A DNA stretch of 64,000 nt from Candidatus Gastranaerophilales bacterium (GTDB lineage Bacteria; Cyanobacteriota; Vampirovibrionia; Gastranaerophilales; Gastranaerophilaceae): positions 1 to 64,000 of the forward strand of contig CALUUN010000005.1 of the NCBI GenBank assembly GCA_944323995.1. Reading direction: 5' to 3'. Shown here piece by piece: positions 16,056 to 24,842 of the stretch; position 1 is the stretch's first letter, and each line of letters starts with the position of its first letter. Both the position numbers and the translations under genes were made by a program. The notes under the pieces are model-generated. The model did not search any database, was not told the DNA's origin, and worked only from the letters and a program-made list of their open reading frames with translations.

Positions 16056-17042
16056 TAAAAGTATTACAAATCCGGCAAGAATCATTGCCGGCCCGAACGG
16101 CAGATAAGTCCTGTTTTCGGGATTTTTAATCCCGATTAAAATCTCTCTGCATGTAAAAATACCGAGTCCGGCAAGCACAAGTGCACTTGCAATATAGGCT
16201 GTTGAATTTGCAAGCCACCCGAATTGCTGCGCCATAAAAAATGCCGCCGTATAAATTATGAAAGCCGCAAGAGAAAGAACGGTCATCCGGTTTCTGTTGT
16301 CGATTTCTTTTTTTATAAATACCGGCAAAGTTATGATAAATTGAATAATTACACTTAAAATAAGTATACCGATAAGCGCTTTCCATCCGAATACGGAACC
16401 GAGTCCGGCCGCGATGAAGGAATCCCCTTCTCCGAAAGCCCTTGTACCTGCGGCAAGATAACCGAGCCTTGCAACAGCTTCAAGCAGGACGAACCCGATT
16501 ATTATCCCGAGTAAGGAACCCGTCACCGGATTGTTCACAAGCCATTCGGTCGAAAATTGGAACCCGCCGAGGATTGCATAATTTTGATATATATTGTATC
16601 CGGTTGCAATAATTGAATAAACAAGTCCCGCACCCATAAGAAGATATGTATGCATATCAAAAACAACTTTTTCTCTCCAGTCGGTACCGGCTATAACTAT
16701 AAGCAAACTGCCGACAATCCAGCCGAATAATGTATCCCAGCTGTTTCCGTATTCCAAAAACAGGATTGCAAACATTAAACCGGTCAAAAGTTCAACAACA
16801 GGATACTGAATGCTTATTTTTTCACCGCAAAACCCGCATTTGCCTCTCAATAAAATATATGACAACACCGGAATATTATGCCACCATAAAAGTGTCTGTC
16901 CGCATTTTGGACATTTTGATGCAGGATAAACAATTGACTCATTGCTCAAGGCTCTTAAAATTACAACGTTTAAAAAACTTCCGATGCAAAGCCCTATAAT
17001 GAATACAAATAATAATATCGTAAAGAAAAGAACTATAATCAT
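16050..17042 (-). CDS. pilD: Prepilin peptidase / N-methyltransferase (A24)
   Basis: This inner-membrane aspartic protease cleaves prepilin leaders and N-methylates the new N-terminus. The 330 residues start with GLCIGSFLNVVILR. A zinc-type tetracysteine cytoplasmic loop follows (CPKCGQ and CGFCGE), as in methylating PilD. The two catalytic aspartates are in AGTDWREKVVFD and FGEGDSFIAAGLG, across about eight transmembrane helices. The insert between the catalytic regions is longer than usual. It follows the SigF-like gene by seven bases in one operon. Likely substrates in this window are the prepilins at 5950 and 59741. Confidence 0.93.
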   Translation of the reverse strand: MIIVLFFTILLFVFIIGLCIGSFLNVVILRALSNESIVYPASKCPKCGQTLLWWHNIPVLSYILLRGKCGFCGEKISIQYPVVELLTGLMFAILFLEYGNSWDTLFGWIVGSLLIVIAGTDWREKVVFDMHTYLLMGAGLVYSIIATGYNIYQNYAILGGFQFSTEWLVNNPVTGSLLGIIIGFVLLEAVARLGYLAAGTRAFGEGDSFIAAGLGSVFGWKALIGILILSVIIQFIITLPVFIKKEIDNRNRMTVLSLAAFIIYTAAFFMAQQFGWLANSTAYIASALVLAGLGIFTCREILIGIKNPENRTYLPFGPAMILAGFVILLL

Positions 17043-17049
17043 AACACTC

Positions 17050-17817
17050 CTATTCGTTGTTTTTAATTAATTCGTACATTTTATTCAAAGCCTTTTTAAG
17101 TCTTCTGGAAACCTGCATTTGCGAAATATGGATTTTTTCCGCAATTTCGCGCTGGTTTAAATCCTCATAATAGCTTAATTCTATTATCTGCCTCAATTCC
17201 GGCGGCAGTTTTTTTATTGTGCCGGAAATCATTATTTTGTCCTCGTAAGAATTCATAAATTCTTTATAATCACCTGCCGGAATTTTGTCCAGCAATGAAA
17301 AATCTTCGTCATCACCCATTAAATACTGGTCGAGCGAAAGAGCGTTTTTGTATTTGTCAATATTCATAACTTCTTCCACTTTTGCTGCAGAAAGTCCGAG
17401 AACGTCCGCAATATCTTCTGCTGTCGGATCTTCAACCCCTTCTTCGTTGAGTTTTTTTATTGTAGTGGATATTTTAAACACAAGTTCCTGTAATTCACGC
17501 GGAGCTTTTATCATTGCTGCTTTATCGCGCAGGTAATGTTTGATTTCTCCTTTTATAAAATAAGTGGCATAGGTTCTGAATTTTGTGTTCATATCGGGTT
17601 TATAGGCATCTATTGCTTTAATCAGCCCGAGAGAACCCACCTGAATAAGGTCTTCATTATTTACACCGGATTGCATGGCAATTGTATTTGCGATTTTTTT
17701 TACAAGAATCATCGCGTCTTCAACTATCTTAAGATGAAGCATTCTCTTTTTCTTTTCGTCGGTGCATTTTTTATAAGATGCTATCAAACTGTCGAGTTTT
17801 TCGTAAGTCTTTGTCAT
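17050..17817 (-). CDS. Alternative sigma factor, SigF/SigB-like (group 3)
   Basis: The 255-residue sigma-70 family protein lacks region 1. Region 2 reads NNEDLIQVGSLGLIKAIDAYKPDMNTKFRTYATYFIKGEIKHYLRD. Region 3 is present, and region 4 has LPPELRQIIELSYYEDLNQREIAEKIHISQMQVSRRLKKAL. This is the SigF/SigB/SigG type. In cyanobacteria SigF controls type IV pilus genes, and here it precedes the prepilin peptidase gene in the same operon, so a role in pilus expression is inferred. An extended -10 (TGGTATAAT) lies upstream, and GAGAG precedes the ATG. No anti-sigma gene is adjacent. Confidence 0.88.
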   Translation of the reverse strand: MTKTYEKLDSLIASYKKCTDEKKKRMLHLKIVEDAMILVKKIANTIAMQSGVNNEDLIQVGSLGLIKAIDAYKPDMNTKFRTYATYFIKGEIKHYLRDKAAMIKAPRELQELVFKISTTIKKLNEEGVEDPTAEDIADVLGLSAAKVEEVMNIDKYKNALSLDQYLMGDDEDFSLLDKIPAGDYKEFMNSYEDKIMISGTIKKLPPELRQIIELSYYEDLNQREIAEKIHISQMQVSRRLKKALNKMYELIKNNE

Positions 17818-17939
17818 CGTTTACTCTCTCATGATTTTTATTATACCATATTTTTGATTTATATCTAAATTTTAACTTTATTTAATAATTTTACGGGCAT
17901 GACAATTTTTATGCTACAATTAATGCATAGGAGCAAAAA

Positions 17940-18221
17940 ATGATTACGATAAAAGATGTTGAACATGTTGCAAAACTTGCAAGATTGGAATTAACCGAAG
18001 AAGAAAAAGAACTTTATACAAAACAATTAGGGGATGTTCTTAAATACGTTGATCAAATGAACGAAGTTGATACGTCGAATGTCAAACCGATGTCGCATGC
18101 TATAGATTTTGTAAATGTAATGAGAGAAGACAAAGTTGTATACGACCATACAAAAGAAGAGTTAATGGCAAATGCTCCTGATGAAGAAAACGGATTTTTT
18201 AAAGTTCCGAAGATTAATTAA
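17940..18221 (+). CDS. gatC: Asp/Glu-tRNA(Asn/Gln) amidotransferase subunit C
   Basis: GatC is the small scaffold subunit of the GatCAB complex, which converts Glu-tRNA(Gln) or Asp-tRNA(Asn) to the amidated form. The 93-residue protein has the standard pattern: DVEHVAKLARLELTEEE at the N-terminus, and YVDQMNEVDTSNVKPMSHA with a run to the C-terminal FFKVPKI. gatA and gatB are not nearby. An extended -10 (TGCTACAAT) and an AGGAG site precede the ATG. The gene is followed 33 bases later by pyrG on the same strand. Confidence 0.95.
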   Translation: MITIKDVEHVAKLARLELTEEEKELYTKQLGDVLKYVDQMNEVDTSNVKPMSHAIDFVNVMREDKVVYDHTKEELMANAPDEENGFFKVPKIN

Positions 18222-18254
18222 TGCCGGCAATCGGGGTAGTGAAGGGATAAAAGA

Positions 18255-19856
18255 ATGACAAAGTATATTTTTATTACAGGCGGGGTAGTAAGCTCATTAG
18301 GCAAAGGGATTATCGCGGCATCGTTGGGAAGATTATTGAGAGCACGCGGATTTTCGGTTATTAACCAGAAATTTGACCCGTATATTAACGTTGATCCGGG
18401 TACTATGAGCCCGTTTCAGCACGGCGAAGTCTTTGTAACAGATGACGGTGCGGAAACCGATCTGGATCTCGGCCACTATGAACGATTTACCGATACCAAC
18501 CTCGGCAAGTTTAACAACGTTACCTCCGGCAGCGTTTATCAAAGAGTTATTGAAAAAGAAAGAAAAGGCGATTATCTCGGCGCAACAGTTCAGGTAATTC
18601 CGCATATTACAAACGAGATTAAATCAAGAATTGCAGGCGCCACAAAACAGTTTAAACCTGATTTCCAATTAATAGAAATCGGCGGAACAATCGGTGATAT
18701 TGAGAGTTTGCCGTTTATTGAATCAATAAGACAATTCAAATCGGAAGTCGGTATCGGTAATGCGATTTCGGTTCACTGCACATTATTGCCGTTTTTGCCT
18801 ACATCAGGCGAGTTGAAAACAAAACCTTCTCAGCACAGTGTAAGTGTTTTGAGAAGTTACGGTATTCAGCCTGAAATTCTTGTCTGCCGTACAACAAGAG
18901 CAATTCCGAAAACTGAAAAAGAAAAACTGGCCCTTTTCTGTTCGGTTCCGAAAGAAGCCGTTATTGAATGCCGTGATATGAAAAGTATTTACGAAGTTCC
19001 TCTTGCTCTTGAAGAACAAAAAATGGCTGACGTTATTCTTGATATGCTCAGAGTCACGGCGAAAAAACCTGATTTAAAAGGCTGGGAAAGACTTGTCGAA
19101 AAAATTAAAAACCCGAAAAAAACAATCAAAGTAGCCATTGCCGGAAAATATACAAAACTTTCGGATGCGTATATTTCGGTTGTGGAATCATTAAAACATG
19201 CCGGCTATGCCAATGATGCGGCAATTGATATTAAATGGATAAATTCCGAAGAATGTCTTGAAGAAAAACGCTGCAAAGAGTTATTGAAAGATGTTCAGGC
19301 GGTTGTTGTGCCTGGAGGTTTCGGGGTCAGAGGCATTGAGGGCAAACTCAATGTTATAAAATACGCAAGAGAAAATAATCTGCCGTTTTTGGGTTTATGC
19401 CTTGGAATGCAGTGTGCCGTAATTGAATATGCGCGAAATGTTGCCGGATTAAAAGGTGCAAACTCCGCAGAGTTTGATGAAAACGCACCGTATCCCGTTA
19501 TTGACTTGATGATGGAGCAGAAAAACGTAAAAGGTTACGGCGGAACAATGAGATTGGGTGCTTATGACTGCATTCTTAAAAAAGGTTCGGTTGCGGCAAA
19601 AGCGTACGGAAAAGAAAAAATTTCCGAACGCCACAGACACAGATATGAAGTCAACAACGAATATTTAAAACAGATTGCGGACGCAGGACTTGTATTTTCC
19701 GGCATGTCGCCAGACGGTATGCTTGCGGAAGTTATTGAACTTCCTAAACTTGACTGGTTTGTGGCATCACAGTTCCATCCCGAATTTAAATCGCGTCCGG
19801 ATAAGCCGCATCCTTTGTTCAAGGGTCTGATTGACGCGGCTGCAAAAAGAGTATAA
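18255..19856 (+). CDS. pyrG: CTP synthase
   Basis: PyrG aminates UTP to CTP using glutamine and ATP. The 533 residues comprise the amidoligase domain starting [17 protein letters not shown], with the [28 protein letters not shown] nucleotide and metal segment. A glutamine amidotransferase domain follows, with the catalytic Cys in [15 protein letters not shown] and the His/Glu in [11 protein letters not shown]. Length and motifs are entirely typical. AAGGGAT precedes the ATG. It probably shares a transcript with gatC upstream and perhaps the transporter downstream (18-base gap). Confidence 0.97.
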   Translation: MTKYIFITGGVVSSLGKGIIAASLGRLLRARGFSVINQKFDPYINVDPGTMSPFQHGEVFVTDDGAETDLDLGHYERFTDTNLGKFNNVTSGSVYQRVIEKERKGDYLGATVQVIPHITNEIKSRIAGATKQFKPDFQLIEIGGTIGDIESLPFIESIRQFKSEVGIGNAISVHCTLLPFLPTSGELKTKPSQHSVSVLRSYGIQPEILVCRTTRAIPKTEKEKLALFCSVPKEAVIECRDMKSIYEVPLALEEQKMADVILDMLRVTAKKPDLKGWERLVEKIKNPKKTIKVAIAGKYTKLSDAYISVVESLKHAGYANDAAIDIKWINSEECLEEKRCKELLKDVQAVVVPGGFGVRGIEGKLNVIKYARENNLPFLGLCLGMQCAVIEYARNVAGLKGANSAEFDENAPYPVIDLMMEQKNVKGYGGTMRLGAYDCILKKGSVAAKAYGKEKISERHRHRYEVNNEYLKQIADAGLVFSGMSPDGMLAEVIELPKLDWFVASQFHPEFKSRPDKPHPLFKGLIDAAAKRV

Positions 19857-19874
19857 CATATTTTGGAGAGTATA

Positions 19875-21248
19875 ATGACAGATTTAAAAAAGTTTAATAC
19901 TGTACAGTTTTTGAACTTTGCATTAGGATTTTTCGGCCTTCAATTTGCCTGGCAGATGAGGATAATTTTGTCCGGGCCGGTTACGGAAAATCTGGGTGCT
20001 TCTCCTTTTTTGTACGGCTTAATCTGGCTTGCGGGGCCGTTTACCGGCATGGTTGTTCAGCCGCTTGTTGGTGCTTTGAGCGATAAAACAGTTTCAAGAT
20101 TTGGCAGACGGCGTCCGTATTTGCTTGGCGGAGCTTTGATTGCGAGTTTGGCGTTGTGGATTTTCCCGAACTCTCAAAATGTTGCTATTGCGCTTGAAAG
20201 TGCTGCGGGCATTGAATTCCCCATCTGGACGGCTTTATTAATCGCGGCGATTATGATATGGGTTATTGATGCGTGTATAAATGTTGCCCAGGGGCCTTAC
20301 AGGGCATTAATTCCCGACGTTGTTCCGCAAGAACAGCATGCGCTTGCAAATTCATACATAAGCCTTGCAATCGGCTTGGGATCGGTTGTAGCTGCCGGTA
20401 CCGCACCGTTTTTAAAGTATATTTTTAATTATCAGATGTCAATTCCGGCGCAGTTTATTATGGCGGCTCTTGCATTTTCTCTCGGAATGCTCTGGACTTG
20501 CTTTACGATTAACGAGCATCAGACTAAAAAAGAAATTATAAAAGATGTTGCGGTCGCAGATAAAGTTGAAGATGATTTTTGGGATTCTTTGAAAAACTTC
20601 TTTCTGCTTTCGCCTGAGGTTGTAAAAATTTGTGTAATGCAGTTTTTTACATGGATCGGTACTATGTGTATGCTGATTTTCTTTACGCAGTATTCGGTTC
20701 ATACTGTTTTCGGGGTGCCGGATTTGACAACCGCTTCCGAAACAGCACGGCACATGTTTGAGGATGCTGTTATAAACGGCACAAATTTTTCTTCAATTTG
20801 TTTTGCAATATTTAATCTTGTTTGTTTTCTTGTTGCTATTCCGATAGGTATTCTGGCAGAAAAATACGGTAATAAAAAAGTTCATATTGTATCGCTTGTA
20901 TCCATGGTGCTTGCATATCTTGGGATGGCGTTTACGGCTAATACTATTTACGTGGCCGTTTTAATGGGACTTGCCGGTATCGGCTGGGCAAGCATTTGCG
21001 CGCTGCCGTTTGCAATGCTTTCAAAATATATTAAAAAAGGCACCGAGGGGTCTGTTATGGGAATATTTAACATATTTATTGCCGGGCCTCAGGTATTTGT
21101 GTGTACGCTTGTTGCGTGGTTTATTTCAAAATGCGTGTTCACAGCCGGCGATGATTTGGTTAATTATCACTGGGAATATGCTTTTCTTGTCGGAGCGCTA
21201 TGCCTTTTGACAGCGGCTTTAATTACCAGAACAATTAAACAGGATTAG
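19875..21248 (+). CDS. MFS transporter, SLC45 / sucrose-type (GPH-like)
   Basis: The 457-residue protein has about 12 transmembrane segments. The N-terminal half shows GFFGLQFAWQMRIILSGPVTENLGA, WLAGPFTGMVVQPLVGALSD and GRRRPYLLGG, the signature of the SLC45/SUT group of proton-coupled sugar transporters (sucrose, maltose or related glycosides). The substrate cannot be read from sequence. I used the ATG at 19875, which has GGAGAG eight bases upstream, in preference to an in-frame TTG at 19863. It lies 18 bases after pyrG, and no sugar catabolic gene is next to it. Confidence 0.85.
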   Translation: MTDLKKFNTVQFLNFALGFFGLQFAWQMRIILSGPVTENLGASPFLYGLIWLAGPFTGMVVQPLVGALSDKTVSRFGRRRPYLLGGALIASLALWIFPNSQNVAIALESAAGIEFPIWTALLIAAIMIWVIDACINVAQGPYRALIPDVVPQEQHALANSYISLAIGLGSVVAAGTAPFLKYIFNYQMSIPAQFIMAALAFSLGMLWTCFTINEHQTKKEIIKDVAVADKVEDDFWDSLKNFFLLSPEVVKICVMQFFTWIGTMCMLIFFTQYSVHTVFGVPDLTTASETARHMFEDAVINGTNFSSICFAIFNLVCFLVAIPIGILAEKYGNKKVHIVSLVSMVLAYLGMAFTANTIYVAVLMGLAGIGWASICALPFAMLSKYIKKGTEGSVMGIFNIFIAGPQVFVCTLVAWFISKCVFTAGDDLVNYHWEYAFLVGALCLLTAALITRTIKQD

Positions 21249-21297
21249 CGCAAAAAAATATTTTACCGGGTTTAAAGTTTTTAAAGGAGAAATACAG

Positions 21298-21831
21298 ATG
21301 CGTATAACACCGGTCAATAATCAGACATTCACGGCATTTCGTCTTAAAGGTGACGGCGCTGAGAAGCTGGCAAAAGATTTTATTAAAAATCCTGATTATG
21401 AAAAAAATTTTATGCGTCTTATCGTGAAACCACTGAGCGATTCAAGCTCAAACGTTGTGTATGACGGAGAAAAAGTTTCTGTTAAAAATAATATATTCGG
21501 CAAAAGAATTGTCACGGGGCACACCGAAAAAGAGCACAAATGGGGCAGTATAAACAGTATTTTTGAAGTTTTTGCCCGTTATCCGCATCGAAAAACTCCT
21601 GTTGCCGAAGAATACTGCATATCAGACGGCGGCAAAAGTTTCCGCAGAGTTTTGACAAATCATGAAAAATACCTGATACCTCCGGAATTTCTTGCCGCAA
21701 AAGAAATTGCATTGTACGAGGACAAATTGATTGCGGATATATTAAAACAAAGTATCTCCCAATCAGGAAAATATTCTGAAGCTGTTAAAAACAAGACTAA
21801 AATTTTAAAATCCGTGTTCGGAACAAAATAA
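21298..21831 (+). CDS. Hypothetical protein with N-terminal NNQTFTAF motif
   Basis: The 177-residue protein belongs to no family I recognise. It begins MRITPVNNQTFTAFRLKG, resembling the short N-terminal F-x-G/A signature seen in other unknown proteins in this window (52774 and 58839). The rest is charged and basic, without a signal peptide or membrane segment. AAAGGAG precedes the ATG. It follows the MFS transporter by 49 bases and ends at a strong hairpin terminator. Possibly lineage-specific. Confidence 0.75.
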   Translation: MRITPVNNQTFTAFRLKGDGAEKLAKDFIKNPDYEKNFMRLIVKPLSDSSSNVVYDGEKVSVKNNIFGKRIVTGHTEKEHKWGSINSIFEVFARYPHRKTPVAEEYCISDGGKSFRRVLTNHEKYLIPPEFLAAKEIALYEDKLIADILKQSISQSGKYSEAVKNKTKILKSVFGTK

Positions 21832-21860
21832 AAAACTCCCGAAAGGGAGTTTTTTTATAA
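21830..21860. terminator. Bidirectional terminator
   Basis: The stem AAAACTCCC / GGGAGTTTT has a GAAA loop and T-runs in both directions. It separates the hypothetical gene (plus) from the convergent winged-helix gene (minus). Confidence 0.9.
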
Positions 21861-21888
21861 TTCGGTTTTACTTTAGTTTTATATTGCT

Positions 21889-22467
21889 TTATATTGATAA
21901 TACAAATCCGCCTTTATCCGCATTTCTCAAATTATCGCCGTCGATTTTGGCGCGCAGATTTTTAATGTATTTGTAAACATAATCTCTCGGCAAATCCAAA
22001 AGTGCAGCTAAATCTTTAGCATAAACAATTTTGTTGCTGTTTTGTGCAAAATAGTCAAATACTTTTTGTTCTCTGTCAGTAAGAGCTTTTTTAAATACGA
22101 TTCTGACTTCTTCACGCAAAGTATCCGCACTTTTTTCAGCTTTAACCGCAGGAGCCGGAGCTTTTTTAGGTGCTGCTTTTTTGGTTTCGTGTTTAATATT
22201 ATGTGCAGAGAACGGAGAAGGTGAAATTTCTCTTTCACGTTCATAAGCTCTGTCAGCAATTGTGCTTAAACGTTCTCCTCTTGATTGTAACCAGTCATCC
22301 TCGTTTGAGATTACCGGCTGGCCTTTAAGAACCAGATCTACAATGTCATTTGTCGGTTTGGATTCTTCTAATTTTTTTCCGAGTCTGGCAGCAAATTCTT
22401 CTAATGTAATCTTTTCTAATGAGCTTCTCCATTGCTTAATCTCTTCCTTGCTCAAATATTCAGACAT
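21889..22467 (-). CDS. Protein with C-terminal winged-helix DNA-binding domain
   Basis: The 192-residue protein has three parts. An acidic helical N-terminal region spans about 1-85. A Lys/Ala/Pro-rich linker spans about 90-110. A C-terminal domain (LTDREQKVFDYFAQNSNKIVYAKDLAAL... NLRAKIDG... KGGFVLSI) matches the OmpR/PhoB-type winged helix, including the recognition-helix and wing layout. There is no receiver domain, so how it is controlled is unknown. AAGGAG precedes the ATG. It is downstream of two kinase genes but separated by 135 bases with no gene, so it probably has its own promoter. Confidence 0.72.
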   Translation of the reverse strand: MSEYLSKEEIKQWRSSLEKITLEEFAARLGKKLEESKPTNDIVDLVLKGQPVISNEDDWLQSRGERLSTIADRAYEREREISPSPFSAHNIKHETKKAAPKKAPAPAVKAEKSADTLREEVRIVFKKALTDREQKVFDYFAQNSNKIVYAKDLAALLDLPRDYVYKYIKNLRAKIDGDNLRNADKGGFVLSI

Positions 22468-22602
22468 TCATTAATCTCCTTAAACCTAATAATCTCTTTC
22501 ACATTATCTAACTTAGCACAAACCATGACCGAAAAGTGCAAAATGTTTCATAAAGTAAATTTTTATGTTCAATTATTTACAATTGTCACATTTGTTAATG
22601 AG

Positions 22603-23274
22603 CTAATCAAGAATTCCGCTGTCCAGAATTTTTTGGACTTCGCTATTCATGATTTTATGAATTTCGGGAATTGATTTGGTGCCGTCAATGCTTATAAAAC
22701 CGTACGCTTTTTTCATTTTTTCGTACTGCTCAAGGCACTTGTTCTGATATATTTCAAAACTCTTATAAAAGTCGGTTGAAAATCCGACATCTCTGCCGCT
22801 TTCATAAAAATCAAGCCCTGTAGTGCCGATAATTCTTTTTAATAAAACATCCACCGGCATATCCAGATAAAACACAAGATCCGGCTCAGGAGCGTATTCA
22901 TAGAGGTTTTTAACCCATTCAATATTCTGGCCTCTGACAACGTCACGCGCAAGTGCTGTGTAGTAATATCTGTCCAGAAGAACAATGAAACCCGATTTCA
23001 AAGCCGGTATAATCTGGTTTTCCAATCTGTCCGCAAAATCTGCGGCATACAAAAGGCTGTATGTCGTGGCATTTAAAAGGTTACGTTCTTTTGCGTCGTC
23101 AATTACGTCTGCAATAAGTCTGGAGGTTTTCCATTCGGATACCATAACCCCGTATGATTGATCCTGAAGAGAACGTTTTAAAAGTTCCAGCTGGGTTGAT
23201 TTGCCCGAGCCGTCCGTCCCTTCTATTACAACTAACAATCCTTCATATCCGTGTTTTGTCTTAAATTTTACCAC
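22603..23274 (-). CDS. Thymidylate kinase-like protein (second of tandem pair)
   Basis: The 223-residue protein has a P-loop (EGTDGSGKSTQLELL) and the dTMP-kinase fold layout: FADRLENQIIPALKSGFIVLLDRYYYTALARDVVRG, then PDLVFYLDMP. The usual A-Y-Q element after DRY is replaced by A-R-D, as in its neighbour, so the substrate may not be dTMP. It is a clear paralogue of the gene just upstream, with which it overlaps by one base. Both follow a YhaM-like gene, forming one operon. Both P-loops are intact, so neither copy looks like an obvious pseudogene. Confidence 0.78.
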   Translation of the reverse strand: MVKFKTKHGYEGLLVVIEGTDGSGKSTQLELLKRSLQDQSYGVMVSEWKTSRLIADVIDDAKERNLLNATTYSLLYAADFADRLENQIIPALKSGFIVLLDRYYYTALARDVVRGQNIEWVKNLYEYAPEPDLVFYLDMPVDVLLKRIIGTTGLDFYESGRDVGFSTDFYKSFEIYQNKCLEQYEKMKKAYGFISIDGTKSIPEIHKIMNSEVQKILDSGILD

Positions 23275-23948
23275 TAGATTGTTACTCCTTTTGCTTCTAA
23301 GATTTTTTTCAGCATTTTCCTGATTTCAGTTTGCTTTTTATGGATTGAATCATTTGCGTCAAGTTTTACTATTTCAAACTCTTTGAGCATTTTTTTATAT
23401 TCACTTATTACTCTTGTTTGGAAAAGAATATAGCTTTCAAACGGGTCATTGCTGAGTTTCAAATCCATACCCGCTTCGTAAAATTTCGGAGTTCTGTTAA
23501 AGCAGATACGTTCCATTGATGTTTGCGGGTCAATATCAAAATATATTGTCAAATCAGGTCGTATTGCAAAATCATAAACCTGCCGCACCCATTTGGGGTC
23601 AACACCTCTTGCAACATCTCTTGCAAAAGCCGTATAGGCATATCTGTCGGCAAGTACGATAAAACCTGCCTTGAGTGCAGGGGCAATAACCTGTTTCAAC
23701 CTGTCTGCAAAGTCAACCGCATGAAGCAGGCTGAAAGTTCTCGGTGAAAGCATATTCTTTTTCTTGGCAAGTTTTGTTGTTTGTGAAATAAGCGGCGAAG
23801 AGTTCCATTCGGTAAATATTACATCCTTACCCTGAGCTTTGAGCCAATCTCTTAAAAGAGTAAGCTGGGTTGATTTACCTGAACCGTCGATACCTTCGAC
23901 GCAGACAAGCGTGCCGTCATAATTATGTTTTTCGGTTAATTTTGCCAA
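23274..23948 (-). CDS. Thymidylate kinase-like protein (first of tandem pair)
   Basis: The 224-residue P-loop kinase (EGIDGSGKSTQLTLL) has the same layout as its downstream paralogue: VDFADRLKQVIAPALKAGFIVLADRYAYTAFARDVARG and PDLTIYFDI. The nucleoside-monophosphate-binding A-Y-Q of ordinary Tmk is A-R-D here too. The start overlaps the end of the YhaM-like gene by 13 bases, and the stop overlaps the next start by one base. Function is probably nucleotide phosphorylation. Whether this or the second copy makes dTDP is not decidable from sequence. Confidence 0.78.
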   Translation of the reverse strand: MAKLTEKHNYDGTLVCVEGIDGSGKSTQLTLLRDWLKAQGKDVIFTEWNSSPLISQTTKLAKKKNMLSPRTFSLLHAVDFADRLKQVIAPALKAGFIVLADRYAYTAFARDVARGVDPKWVRQVYDFAIRPDLTIYFDIDPQTSMERICFNRTPKFYEAGMDLKLSNDPFESYILFQTRVISEYKKMLKEFEIVKLDANDSIHKKQTEIRKMLKKILEAKGVTI

Positions 23949-24787
23949 TGTAATCCTCTTTCTATCATTGCAACGTTTATTCTTCCGAATTTAGCGGATA
24001 AATTATCCATAAAATGCAGGAAGTACAATTCAGGTTCAAGATCTTTTCCGTCAAGATCAATAATTGCCCCCCATTCTTCACGGCCGTGATGTGCCGCAAT
24101 CATTTTGGCAATACGTTTAAAACCGTGCATCATACAAACGGAAAATCCGTATTGTGAATGGCTTATCCATTCATTGCGGAAATTTTCATCATAGTCAATT
24201 AATCCTGTTTCCATATTAACCGTATACTCAAAAATTTTGCCGATATCATGAAGAATGCACGCGGCAAGAACGATATCACGGCTTAATTTTAAAGTGAAAA
24301 GTTCCAGATTCTTTTCGGCAAAGTCAACGCACTCAATCGTATGAACCATCAAGCCGCCTATATAGTTGTGATGCATAACTTTTGCGGCAGGTGAAATTTT
24401 GATTTTTTCTTTGTGCTCTTCAAAAAATTTGTTCAAAAAATCTTTTATTTTTTCGTCTTTAATTTTGTCAAAGTAGCTTACAAGTTTTTTATAGGTTTCT
24501 TCACGTTCATTTTCATCAAGTCCTGTTTTGGCTTCTTTTATGAGTTCAAGTGATGAAACAAGACAATTATTAAATTTTTCGTTAAAACTTGCCGTAACTA
24601 TTCTGACAAGATTTCCCGGCCTGAATAATTTATTATCAAGCCTGTTAAGAGTTTCTTCCCATAAAATGCAGTTTAATATCGCATCATTTTTAGTGTCTTT
24701 AAGCTGTAGTTTACCCATTTTGGTTCCGGCTTTTGTATCGCCTATTGAAAACACAACAACTTCATAAACAGTTTCAGTATCAAACAT
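23936..24787 (-). CDS. YhaM-like OB-fold / HD-domain 3'-5' exoribonuclease
   Basis: The 283 residues combine an N-terminal nucleic-acid-binding OB-like region (TKAGTKMGKLQLKDTKNDAI) with an HD hydrolase domain. The HD ligands are in MHHNYIGGLMVHTIE, ACILHDIGK and AAHHGREEWGA. This is the architecture of YhaM/CBF1 nucleases, which trim RNA or DNA 3' ends. It heads the operon with the two thymidylate-kinase-like genes, suggesting a nucleotide salvage link (inferred). AGGCGG lies six bases before the ATG. Confidence 0.85.
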   Translation of the reverse strand: MFDTETVYEVVVFSIGDTKAGTKMGKLQLKDTKNDAILNCILWEETLNRLDNKLFRPGNLVRIVTASFNEKFNNCLVSSLELIKEAKTGLDENEREETYKKLVSYFDKIKDEKIKDFLNKFFEEHKEKIKISPAAKVMHHNYIGGLMVHTIECVDFAEKNLELFTLKLSRDIVLAACILHDIGKIFEYTVNMETGLIDYDENFRNEWISHSQYGFSVCMMHGFKRIAKMIAAHHGREEWGAIIDLDGKDLEPELYFLHFMDNLSAKFGRINVAMIERGLHWQN

Positions 24788-24842
24788 ATTTTACCGCCTT
24801 CTTAAGCCTTTATTCTAACATAAAGAATATTTTTTTCAAAGT

